Of a stretch of 5,139 nucleotides of DNA, positions 1 to 5,139 are shown in pieces; within the stretch, counting starts at the first letter, position 1; each line of letters starts with the position of its first letter. Location of the stretch: the NCBI GenBank assembly GCA_937875245.1, contig CALNCH010000160.1, positions 1 through 5,139 of the forward strand, given 5' to 3'. The notes under the pieces are model-generated. The model searched no databases. It had not been told where the DNA came from and saw only the letters and a list, made by a program, of their open reading frames with translations. Position numbers and translations under genes: made by a program. The stretch is from an uncultured Spirochaetaceae bacterium (lineage in GTDB: Bacteria; Spirochaetota; Spirochaetia; Treponematales; Treponemataceae).

Positions 1-569
1 ATGTTTTCATAAATGTGGCCTAAAAGACTGGCTGTTAGTCCTTCTCGTCCCTTTTTCTTGTGCTGTCGGCTATATGGGTATACAGGAACAACTAGAGTGA
101 TTTTATCAGCACCAGCTTGTCTTACTGCATCGATAGTAACTAGCAAAGATACTAGGTGATCATTTACAGATAATGCCATTTTGTTTTTTCCACCGTTAAG
201 TGAAAGAACTTGATGGTTTTCTACATCTTGAAAGATGTAGACATCTTTACCACGAATACAACTTTTAATCTCTGTTTTAAACTCACCGTTCATGAAGTAG
301 GTAAATTCTACATTGGTTTTGAACTCTGGGGATCGATACTTGTCGATACTGCCTCGAACCACCAGATCTGAGGTTTGTAAATCGTTAGCAAAATTGATGT
401 CCCGTATTAAGGCATCTTTATCCATTTGGTAACGTTTTGAAATAACATCGCGTTTCAAGTTGAAACGATGTTTATACATGTGCCGCAGATGAACAATTAC
501 TTCGTCAGCAAAAGACTCTCCGCCGGGACAAGCTACAATTGCGAGATTAGTAGGCTCGGAATATGGCAT
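1..569 (-). CDS. prs: Ribose-phosphate pyrophosphokinase (PRPP synthetase), N-terminal part, cut by window edge
   Basis: The enzyme transfers pyrophosphate from ATP to ribose 5-phosphate, making PRPP for nucleotide, His and Trp synthesis in the cytoplasm. I translated the reverse strand by hand: 189 codons remain open to the left edge, so the 3' part is missing. Visible family marks are FMNGEFKTEI near residues 92-101, followed by the IRGKDVYIFQD strand (105-115), and the ATP-binding loop PVYPYSRQHKKKGREGLTAS (162-181), which corresponds to the YxRQDxK...RE.(I/L)(T/S)A motif of PRPP synthetases. The N-terminus is longer than in E. coli-type Prs: the loop starts near residue 162 instead of about 90-95. 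This suggests the long bacterial subtype. The start is the ATG at 569-567. It is preceded by a GGGG-type Shine-Dalgarno, and the frame has an upstream stop with no better start. The gene is divergent from pyk. The family is secure; I infer the long subtype from the spacing. Confidence 0.85.
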   Translation of the reverse strand, partial: MPYSEPTNLAIVACPGGESFADEVIVHLRHMYKHRFNLKRDVISKRYQMDKDALIRDINFANDLQTSDLVVRGSIDKYRSPEFKTNVEFTYFMNGEFKTEIKSCIRGKDVYIFQDVENHQVLSLNGGKNKMALSVNDHLVSLLVTIDAVRQAGADKITLVVPVYPYSRQHKKKGREGLTASLLGHIYEN

Positions 570-584
570 TGTGGTAACCCCTAT

Positions 585-640
585 ATGTAGCGCCTCAAAC
601 GTAACAATCCAGCGTTACGCCCGAATATAGCGCATTAAAC
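585..640. repeat. Two copies of a 16-bp direct repeat, 40 bp apart, in the prs/pyk divergent region
   Basis: Positions 585-600 and 625-640 match at 13 of 16 bases, sharing AT-TAGCGC-T-AAAC. The copies start exactly 40 bp apart, about four helical turns, so they face the same side of the DNA. They lie just upstream of the prs ribosome binding site, between the two divergent genes. The layout resembles paired binding sites for a regulator, but I do not recognise the protein. Seen directly: the repeat and its spacing. Inferred: a regulatory role. Confidence 0.5.
600..619. repeat. Small inverted repeat between the two 16-bp motifs
   Basis: CGTAAC (600-605) and GTTACG (614-619) are perfect reverse complements around an 8-base loop. 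Further GTAAC copies lie at 574-578 and 651-655. It could be an operator half-site pair or a short hairpin in the prs leader. A 6-bp stem can arise by chance, so the weight is low. Confidence 0.3.
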
Positions 641-647
641 TACATTA

Positions 648-676
648 TTTGTAACACTTTTCTAAAAGATTAGCAA
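648..676 (-). promoter_or_regulatory. Candidate prs promoter
   Basis: On the minus strand, TTGCTA (676-671) and TACAAA (653-648) are separated by 17 bp, and a TG sits one base before the -10 box. Each box matches the housekeeping consensus at 4 of 6 positions. The predicted transcript would start near 641 and carry the second copy of the 16-bp repeat and the small hairpin in its leader. This is the best candidate I can find, but it is not strong. Confidence 0.3.
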
Positions 677-710
677 GCAAAATCCACTGGCTTTAAAGTA
701 TGCATTATTC

Positions 711-716
711 TATAAT
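711..716 (+). promoter_or_regulatory. Consensus -10 box of pyk, 6 bp before its start codon
   Basis: A perfect TATAAT is followed by only six bases (GAAGTT) and then the pyk ATG. The usual start-site distance from a -10 box would put the first transcribed base at or next to that ATG, giving a leaderless mRNA. A matching -35 is weak (CTGGCT at 687-692 with an 18-bp spacer, 3 of 6 matches). No normally spaced Shine-Dalgarno lies upstream; GAAG at 717-720 is only two bases from the ATG. Confidence 0.45.
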
Positions 717-722
717 GAAGTT

Positions 723-2471
723 ATGTTTTCTAGAAAAACCAAAATTGTATGTTCAATGGGACCTACAACAGCTGATGATGATATTGTAGAAAAATTGATT
801 TTAGCCGGGATGAATGTAGCCCGATTTAACTTTTCTCATGGAGATCACAATAGCCATAAAGTGGCAATGGATCGAGTAAGACGTGCTTCCGAGAAAACAA
901 AGAGACCTATTGCTCTTTTGTTGGACACCAAAGGGCCAGAAATACGAACAGGTATAGTGGCAAATGATGGCAAAGTAACTATTCAAAAAGGTGATAAGGT
1001 TATTGTTACCGTTGATGAAGTTGAAACCGTTGGTTCTCAGCAGAATTCTGATGGAACAAAAACAGCTGCGACAATTTCTCTGTCTTGGAAAGAATTACCT
1101 CACCGCATACAACCTGGTCATAGAATTTTAATTGCAGATGGTTTGTTAGAGTTAGATGTAGATAGTGTAAAGGATGAAAAAGTTTTTTGCACCGCTCATA
1201 ACACAGGAACCATAGGTAGTAAAAAAAATGTTAACTTAATCGGCTTACATGCTGATTTACCAATTATGAGTGAACAGGATAAAAAGGATATTGCTTTTGG
1301 GGTGGCAATGAATGTGGATTTTATTGCAGCTAGCTTTGTAAGCTTTGCCAGTGAAATTCAAGAAATTCGTAGTTATCTTCATGAGTTAAATTCCAAGGCT
1401 CGTATTATTGCAAAAATAGAAAATGAAGAAGGATTAAATAATATCCATGAAATTGTTGATGCTGCAGATGGGGTAATGGTAGCACGTGGGGATTTAGGGG
1501 TACAATTACCAACGGAGCGAATACCTTTAGCTCAAAAGCATATTATTCAAGTGTGTCGAAAAGTTGGAAAACCGGTAATAACTGCAACACAGATGCTTGA
1601 TTCTATGATAGTAAATCCTCGGCCAACAAGAGCAGAATTAACTGATGTTGCGAATGCTATTTTTGATGGAACAGATGCTGTTATGCTTTCAGGTGAAACG
1701 GCAAACGGTGCTTATCCAATAGAAGCTGTTGAAACAATGGCACGTATTGCTATTACCGTGGAAGACTCTACTGAGTATTGTGAAAAAATGAGATTGAGTG
1801 CAGAAGAAACTGTTTCCTTCATATTGGAAAATCATGGAAAATTACAACATTTGGGTTATATCATGGCTCGAATGGCGTACATGACAGCAACAGACGTATT
1901 GTCTTTGGCTATTATATCACCTACTTTGCATGGAAATACACCTCGAATGATTAGCTCTTTTAGACCAGAACAATCTATTGTGGCAATTACTCCAGATTCC
2001 CAAGTTCAGCGCCAATTATTACTAAACTGGGGAGTTATTCCCTTGCTTTCCAAGGTTGCAGCCGATTCTGATGAAATGGTTCAGCAAGCAATAAAAGTAG
2101 CCCTTGATGCTGGTATTATCAAAATATCTGACCGAGTTGTAATGGTAGCCGGCATTCCTTTGTCCAGTCCCTTAATGGTTAATACCGTACGAGTTATTTT
2201 AGTTGGTACCGTGTTAGCTCGTGGACAAAGATGTGGATATATAAATGGTAGTGGTCATGTAAGTGGACGGGTTTTAAAAGCAGATTCTGCAGAAGATGCC
2301 TATTATGGATTGCGAAAGAAAAAAGGTGAAATTTTGGTTTGCAAAACCTTAAAAGAAAGTTACATTCCCTTACTTCGTGTTGTAGATGCTGTAATTGGTT
2401 TGGATGTCTCAAGTTCGGGGCGCTATAAAAGCTCTAGAAGAAGGTTTGTGGGTAACCATAGATGCTACTGA
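723..2471 (+). CDS. pyk: Pyruvate kinase with intact core and deleted, frameshifted C-terminal domain
   Basis: The enzyme converts phosphoenolpyruvate and ADP to pyruvate and ATP, the last step of glycolysis, in the cytoplasm. The core is complete: KTKIVCSMGP at the N-terminus, the substrate-site Arg34 in ARFNFSHG, DTKGPEIRTG (68-77) before the B domain, catalytic Lys231 and metal-ligand Glu233 in IIAKIENEEG, Asp257 in ARGDLGV, Thr289 in ITATQMLDSM, and FDGTDAVMLSGETANGAYP (314-332). The regulatory C domain follows to about 500. An extra PEP-utiliser-like domain, as in Bacillus-type enzymes, starts at GHVSGRVLKA (511-520). It is broken after DAVI (555-558): the conserved EEGGLTSH-type segment is absent, GLDVS remains, and then the frame shifts into about 19 nonsense residues. 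The 582-residue length looks normal only by accident. The ATG at 723 is fixed by family alignment; no upstream in-frame ATG, GTG or TTG exists. Catalysis is probably retained; the extra domain is probably not functional. Confidence 0.93.
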   Translation: MFSRKTKIVCSMGPTTADDDIVEKLILAGMNVARFNFSHGDHNSHKVAMDRVRRASEKTKRPIALLLDTKGPEIRTGIVANDGKVTIQKGDKVIVTVDEVETVGSQQNSDGTKTAATISLSWKELPHRIQPGHRILIADGLLELDVDSVKDEKVFCTAHNTGTIGSKKNVNLIGLHADLPIMSEQDKKDIAFGVAMNVDFIAASFVSFASEIQEIRSYLHELNSKARIIAKIENEEGLNNIHEIVDAADGVMVARGDLGVQLPTERIPLAQKHIIQVCRKVGKPVITATQMLDSMIVNPRPTRAELTDVANAIFDGTDAVMLSGETANGAYPIEAVETMARIAITVEDSTEYCEKMRLSAEETVSFILENHGKLQHLGYIMARMAYMTATDVLSLAIISPTLHGNTPRMISSFRPEQSIVAITPDSQVQRQLLLNWGVIPLLSKVAADSDEMVQQAIKVALDAGIIKISDRVVMVAGIPLSSPLMVNTVRVILVGTVLARGQRCGYINGSGHVSGRVLKADSAEDAYYGLRKKKGEILVCKTLKESYIPLLRVVDAVIGLDVSSSGRYKSSRRRFVGNHRCY

Positions 2472-2499
2472 AATGCTTATTTACGAAGGCAGAGTTTAA
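2413..2499 (+). pseudogene. Unread original end of the pyruvate kinase C-terminal domain
   Basis: Reading from 2413 in the frame one base ahead of pyk gives 28 codons and a TAA: VRGAIKALEEG, then LWVTIDATEMLIYEGRV. This is the ending expected for the PEP-utiliser-like extra domain of pyruvate kinases (family pattern: IPVIVGV..A...L.EG..VTVD...G.IY.G). The pyk frame instead enters this DNA one base off and stops at the TGA at 2469-2471. It has no start codon or ribosome binding site of its own, so it is a remnant of the same gene, separated by a short out-of-frame loss just before 2413. Confidence 0.8.
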
Positions 2500-2533
2500 A
2501 TGTTAGAATAAGACAAGATTGTGGAGAACCCAT

Positions 2534-2562
2534 TTGACAATGTTTTTATTTTTTGGTAACAT
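2534..2562 (+). promoter_or_regulatory. Housekeeping promoter of rpmB
   Basis: A perfect TTGACA (2534-2539) and TAACAT (2557-2562, 5 of 6 matches) are separated by exactly 17 bp. Transcription should begin near 2569, giving a leader of about 45 bases before the rpmB ATG. This makes rpmB independent of pyk, which lies 35 bp upstream of this promoter when counted from the restored pyk ending. Confidence 0.8.
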
Positions 2563-2613
2563 GGCAACTCACATACTTGTAATGTAATTTGAAATATTAA
2601 TAGGTGGTTTACT

Positions 2614-2805
2614 ATGTCCAGAAGATGCGAAATTTGTGGAAAAGGTTCATTAAGTGGAAACAAAGTAAGTAAGTCATATAACCATACACGCCGTACTTGG
2701 AAACCAAACATTGTTGAGGTTAAAACAGAAATCGGTGGTACAACTATGACTATTAAAATGTGTACACGTTGCCTTAGAAGCGGTTATGTAACAAAGAAAG
2801 TATAA
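2614..2805 (+). CDS. rpmB: 50S ribosomal protein L28, zinc-ribbon (C+) form
   Basis: L28 is a small protein of the large ribosomal subunit. The 63-residue product starts MSRRCEICGKG and ends CLRSGYVTKK, both characteristic of L28, and the length is normal. Two Cys pairs, C5/C8 and C50/C53, form the four-cysteine zinc ribbon of the C+ paralogue; organisms that also have a C- copy tend to repress it under zinc-replete conditions. The ATG follows AGGTGG (2602-2607) with a 6-base gap. The gene is a single transcription unit with a strong promoter in front and an intrinsic terminator behind, and nothing here suggests zinc control. The bacterium may or may not have a Cys-less copy elsewhere. Confidence 0.96.
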   Translation: MSRRCEICGKGSLSGNKVSKSYNHTRRTWKPNIVEVKTEIGGTTMTIKMCTRCLRSGYVTKKV

Positions 2806-2825
2806 TTTGTATTACTTATTTTTGT

Positions 2826-2883
2826 AAAAGAGGTTGTCCATTTTGTTCATTTAAAGAACTTTTGGGACAGCCCCTTTTTTTTT
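2826..2883 (+). terminator. Intrinsic terminator of rpmB, probably bidirectional
   Basis: The arm AAAAGaGGTTGTCC (2826-2839) pairs with GGACAGCCcCTTTT (2865-2878), with one G-U pair and one A/C mismatch. The loop contains a smaller GTTC/GAAC stem (2845-2848 with 2856-2859). On the plus strand a run of nine T (2875-2883) follows. On the minus strand the same hairpin is followed by CTTTTAC, so it can also end the convergent operon, whose last stop codon lies 3 bp away. Confidence 0.88.
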
Positions 2884-2885
2884 GC

Positions 2886-4019
2886 CTATTGAGTATCAGT
2901 ATCGGCCTTTTCAGTTGTAAAAACTTTTGCCGCTTCTCGTTTATGAATATCAGTTTTTATCAAAGTATAGACAGTTGAACATAATGGAATACCAAATAAA
3001 ATTCCCAGAACTCCAAAAAGTCCTCCTCCTACTACCACAGAGGCTAACACCCAAATACCAGGTAACCCAATAGTAGTGCCTACTACTCTAGGATATATTA
3101 ATTGACCTTCAATTTGTTGTAATATAAGTAAAAAAATAATAAAAAATAAAGCTTGAACAGGAGACACTGTAAGTATCATTATGGCTCCAACAATAGTTCC
3201 TATATAGGCACCTGCTATTGGAATTAAGGCTGTACAACCAACTAAAATACCAATCATTAGAGCATAAGGAAACTGAAGTATTAGCATTCCTATTGTACAT
3301 AAGAGACCCAAAATGATTGCTTCGGTACATTGGCCTACAATAAAACTATGAAAAGAATTATTTGCAGTTTCTGTTACATAGGTAAGGCTTTGTTGTGCTT
3401 GTGGTTTTAAATATGATGAACATACTTTATCAACTTGATGTAGCAGTCTTTCTTTTGATGCTAACAAATATATGGCAAAAATAATTCCTAAAACAGTATT
3501 TAATAGACCAGAAAAAACAGAAGATACAATACTTGCAACATTACTCATAGCACCAGAACGAAGAAAATTGAGAACTTGAGAGGAAAGATTTTGCCAATCA
3601 AAGGCTTCACTAGTAAAAGCTAATTCTTCAGGAATAAATTGTTCCAATTCTGGATGTAATTGAACAAAGTTTTTACTTTTTTCAATAAGAGCTAAGAGTC
3701 CTTTTCCAATAACTTTTATACTAGAAGAAATTTCAGGAATAATTAATAGGATAACAAAAGTTAAAACTAATAATACAAAAAGAATTGATAATAATATTGA
3801 AAAAAAACGTTTGAATTTTACTTTCTTCAAAAGAGTTCTTTCAAAAAAAGTCATAAATATATTAAGAATGTAGGCAATAATAAAGCCTGCTATAAGGGGG
3901 CTTGCAACCCTTAGTAAAATAAAAATGCCTCTTGTAGCAGTATTCCAGTAGTTGATTACTAAATACACTATAATTGCAGTTATAGCCAATCGAAAAAAAG
4001 GTTCTCTAGCAGCTTTCAC
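2886..4019 (-). CDS. AI-2E (DUF20/PerM) family membrane protein
   Basis: This is a polytopic inner-membrane protein of 377 residues, the usual length for the family. Hydrophobic segments lie near 10-23, 32-58, 73-96, 163-187, 225-250, 253-282, 286-302 and 321-352. A soluble segment of about 65 residues (97-162) sits between the third and fourth, as is typical. The diagnostic C-terminal part is present: IYPRVVGTTIGLPGIWVLAS (308-327), then GGGLFGVLGILFGIPLCS (331-348). The family name comes from E. coli TqsA, but members include Na+/H+ antiporters and many proteins of unknown substrate, so no transport role is assigned. The start is GTG at 4019-4017, with GAGGAG five bases upstream; there is no in-frame ATG until residue 55. 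An overlapping ATG-TGA sits one base shift away (4021-4016). It is third in a likely rubrerythrin-PerR operon, which hints at a stress link but does not prove one. Confidence 0.9.
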   Translation of the reverse strand: MKAAREPFFRLAITAIIVYLVINYWNTATRGIFILLRVASPLIAGFIIAYILNIFMTFFERTLLKKVKFKRFFSILLSILFVLLVLTFVILLIIPEISSSIKVIGKGLLALIEKSKNFVQLHPELEQFIPEELAFTSEAFDWQNLSSQVLNFLRSGAMSNVASIVSSVFSGLLNTVLGIIFAIYLLASKERLLHQVDKVCSSYLKPQAQQSLTYVTETANNSFHSFIVGQCTEAIILGLLCTIGMLILQFPYALMIGILVGCTALIPIAGAYIGTIVGAIMILTVSPVQALFFIIFLLILQQIEGQLIYPRVVGTTIGLPGIWVLASVVVGGGLFGVLGILFGIPLCSTVYTLIKTDIHKREAAKVFTTEKADTDTQ

Positions 4020-4032
4020 ATAATCTCCTCTA

Positions 4033-4050
4033 TGTTATATAAATATAACA
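4033..4050. promoter_or_regulatory. Perfect 8-2-8 AT-rich palindrome before the AI-2E family gene
   Basis: TGTTATAT (4033-4040) and ATATAACA (4043-4050) are exact reverse complements around AA. The palindrome lies just upstream of the downstream gene's ribosome binding site. On the minus strand it contains TGTTATATT, which reads as an extended -10 box. An operator overlapping an internal promoter is therefore possible. It resembles Fur/PerR boxes in being AT-rich and palindromic, but it has an even centre (6-2-6 for TTATAT/ATATAA) instead of the 7-1-7 PerR box, so assignment to the neighbouring regulator is only a guess. Confidence 0.45.
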
Positions 4051-4068
4051 CAATTAAAGAGAATTGTG
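4049..4068. repeat. Second inverted repeat spanning the perR stop codon
   Basis: CACAATT (4049-4055) and AATTGTG (4062-4068) are perfect reverse complements with a 6-base loop. The left arm shares two bases with the AT-rich palindrome next to it. In minus-strand RNA it forms a 7-bp hairpin containing the last codons and stop of the regulator gene, followed by a U-rich but interrupted stretch. It could be a weak attenuating terminator or an mRNA-stability element between the second and third genes. Confidence 0.4.
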
Positions 4069-4500
4069 GACAGATTGAGAATCCTTATTACATTTTTTGC
4101 AAAGTCCCCATACAAAAATATGGATTTTACGGGGAGAAAATTCTGAAGAAAGTTGGTTTTTTATGAGTTCTGTTGTGTTATGAGCTAGAGGGGAAAAAAA
4201 GTCATTGATAGATCCGCATTTTTCGCATTTAAAGTGAATGTGATCTTCCATATTGGCATCATAACGAAGTTCATCATCTTCTATAGTAATAGTTTGAACT
4301 AAGTTATTTTCTACCAATAATTTCAAAGTGTTATAAACTGTAGTTTTAGAGAGAGTAGGTATGGTAGGTGATAATGCCGTGAAAACGGTATCCACAGTGG
4401 GGTGGGTAGGATTATCCAGTAAATATTGATACACAGATAAACGTTGTACTGAAGGACGTATACTTTTTTCTAGTAATCGTTCTTGTGCTAAACCTACCAT
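4054..4500 (-). CDS. perR: Fur-family regulator, PerR-like peroxide sensor
   Basis: A 148-residue DNA-binding repressor, normal length for the family. The N-terminal winged helix contains RPSVQRLSVYQYLLDN (15-30) and the recognition region LSKTTVYNTLKLL (50-62). The C-terminal metal and dimer domain contains DHIHFKCEKCG (86-96) and CKKC (134-137), giving the four-Cys structural zinc site C92/C95/C134/C137. By alignment with B. subtilis PerR, the regulatory metal ligands are H33, D81, H87, H89 and D100. An Asp at the last position is the PerR type, where Fur has Glu, so peroxide sensing by Fe-catalysed His oxidation is expected. The ATG at 4500 follows AGGGAG with a 7-base gap. The gene sits 32 bp after rubrerythrin on the same strand, which supports the PerR call. 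A plain Fur or another family branch is not fully excluded. Confidence 0.8.
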   Translation of the reverse strand: MVGLAQERLLEKSIRPSVQRLSVYQYLLDNPTHPTVDTVFTALSPTIPTLSKTTVYNTLKLLVENNLVQTITIEDDELRYDANMEDHIHFKCEKCGSINDFFSPLAHNTTELIKNQLSSEFSPRKIHIFVWGLCKKCNKDSQSVHNSL

Positions 4501-4532
4501 ACTTTAACTCCCTAATATATCTTTTTTACGTG

Positions 4533-5078
4533 TTATTTACCAAAATAACGAGCAAGTAATCCTTTAAAACCCGCACCATGTCGAGCTTCGTCTTTACACA
4601 TTTCGTGTACAGTATCATGAATTGCATCGTAATTCAATTCTTTTGCTCTTTTTGCTAACATCAGTTTTCCTTCGCAGGCTCCACCTTCTGCTGCAACTCT
4701 TAGTTCCAAGTTTTTCTTAGTATCAGGGTGAACCACTTCACCTAATAATTCTGCAAAACGTGATGCATGATCAGCTTCTTCGTAAGCATATCGTTTAAAA
4801 GCTTCTGCAATTTCTGGATATCCTTCTCTGTCTGCTTGTCGGCTCATTGCTAAATACATACCAACTTCAGTGCATTCACCCATAAAGTTATCACGTAAAC
4901 CTTGTACAACTTCTGAATCTAAACCTTTTGCAACACCAATTTTGTGCTCATCTGCCCAGCCTGCAAAAGTTTCCATTTCCTTGAATTTATCTTTCGTTGC
5001 CTTGCACAGAGGACAAAAATCTGGTGCCTCATCTCCGGTGTGAACATAACCACATACGCTACATACCCATTGTTTCAT
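4533..5078 (-). CDS. rbr: Reverse rubrerythrin (N-terminal rubredoxin domain, C-terminal diiron domain)
   Basis: This is a cytoplasmic peroxide-reducing protein of anaerobes, receiving electrons from NAD(P)H via a reductase. The 181-residue product begins with a rubredoxin-type Fe(Cys)4 domain: CSVCGY (C6, C9) and CPLC (C22, C25). The ferritin-like four-helix part follows from about residue 50. Likely diiron ligands are E68 in the GECTEVGMYLAMSR helix, E101 and H104 in YEEADHASRFAE, E136 in ACEGKLMLAKRA, and E164 and H167 in DEARHGAGF. Classical rubrerythrins have the opposite domain order; this order and length match the reverse rubrerythrins of clostridia, which work as NADH peroxidases and respond to O2 through PerR. 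The ATG at 5078 follows AAGGAG at good spacing. It is first of three co-directional genes, and its promoter lies at or beyond the window edge. Confidence 0.93.
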   Translation of the reverse strand: MKQWVCSVCGYVHTGDEAPDFCPLCKATKDKFKEMETFAGWADEHKIGVAKGLDSEVVQGLRDNFMGECTEVGMYLAMSRQADREGYPEIAEAFKRYAYEEADHASRFAELLGEVVHPDTKKNLELRVAAEGGACEGKLMLAKRAKELNYDAIHDTVHEMCKDEARHGAGFKGLLARYFGK

Positions 5079-5109
5079 TTTAATCTCCTTATAAACTCCC
5101 TGTTAAGGG

Positions 5110-5127
5110 CGTGCCATGGATGGCACG
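5110..5127. promoter_or_regulatory. Perfect 8-2-8 GC-rich palindrome upstream of rubrerythrin
   Basis: CGTGCCAT (5110-5117) and ATGGCACG (5120-5127) are exact reverse complements around GG, 31 bp before the rubrerythrin start codon and unusually GC-rich for this DNA. On the minus strand a TAATAT that could serve as a -10 box lies just upstream (5134-5129), which would place the transcription start inside the palindrome. It could be an operator, or a 6-bp hairpin with a 6-base loop at the 5' end of the operon mRNA. The sequence does not resemble a PerR or Fur box. I do not recognise the binding protein. Confidence 0.5.
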
Positions 5128-5139
5128 AATATTAGTTTT

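Noticed and set aside
2319..2471. Programmed ribosomal frameshifting in pyk, using the A-run at 2319-2324 or the region near 2412
   Set aside because: The protein stays in the conserved frame well past the A-run, no slippery heptamer lies at the break, and a shift would not restore the conserved codons that are missing. Deletion explains it better.
2569..2613. Riboswitch or leader-protein control of rpmB
   Set aside because: The leader is only about 45 bases, with no stable fold or conserved motif visible.
2886..4019. Quorum-sensing (autoinducer-2) export
   Set aside because: The name comes from one E. coli member; the family is functionally broad and no luxS or lsr genes are present here.
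4033..4050. Canonical PerR box
   Set aside because: The spacing is 6-2-6 within an 8-2-8 palindrome, not the 7-1-7 PerR form; kept only as an unassigned operator candidate.
4944..5135. Plus-strand reading frame opposite rubrerythrin, and other long antisense frames within pyk and the membrane-protein gene
   Set aside because: They mirror strongly conserved genes, have no plausible family features, and lack convincing ribosome binding sites.
5110..5139. Intrinsic terminator on the plus strand
   Set aside because: The hairpin is followed by a mixed AATATTAG before only four T, and no plus-strand gene lies upstream of it.

Overview
The window is low-GC bacterial chromosome with strong purine-rich ribosome binding sites and housekeeping-type promoters. 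It carries a C+ (zinc ribbon) L28, a reverse-order rubrerythrin and a PerR-like regulator, which together point to an anaerobic or microaerophilic member of the Bacillota. Negativicutes is my best guess, from general protein character only. No mobile element, CRISPR array, tRNA or rRNA is visible, and I found no novel multi-gene system. The unusual features are small in scale: a damaged gene end and several well-formed inverted or direct repeats in the intergenic DNA.

Left part (1-722): the 5' half of a ribose-phosphate pyrophosphokinase gene (prs) runs leftward off the edge. It is divergent from pyruvate kinase (pyk). The 153-bp gap between them holds a 16-bp motif present twice exactly 40 bp apart, a small hairpin, and candidate promoters in both directions. 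The pyk -10 box ends only 6 bp before its ATG, so pyk may be transcribed without a leader.

Middle (723-2883): pyk has an intact catalytic core, but its C-terminal PEP-utiliser-like domain is damaged. About 13 conserved codons are missing in frame. A second short loss then shifts the frame, so the last 19-20 residues are nonsense while the true family ending lies unread in another frame up to 2499. rpmB follows with its own near-consensus promoter and a strong intrinsic terminator that can also serve the convergent genes on the other strand.

Right part (2886-5139): three minus-strand genes lie head to tail, rubrerythrin, then a PerR/Fur-family regulator, then an AI-2E (DUF20) family membrane protein. 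Gaps are 32 and 34 bp, so they look like one operon. The first two fit a peroxide-defence unit: a sensor-repressor and an NADH-linked diiron peroxidase. The role of the membrane protein is unknown. Two abutting inverted repeats lie at the regulator/membrane-protein junction, and another perfect 8-2-8 palindrome lies just upstream of rubrerythrin; these are candidate operators or mRNA hairpins.
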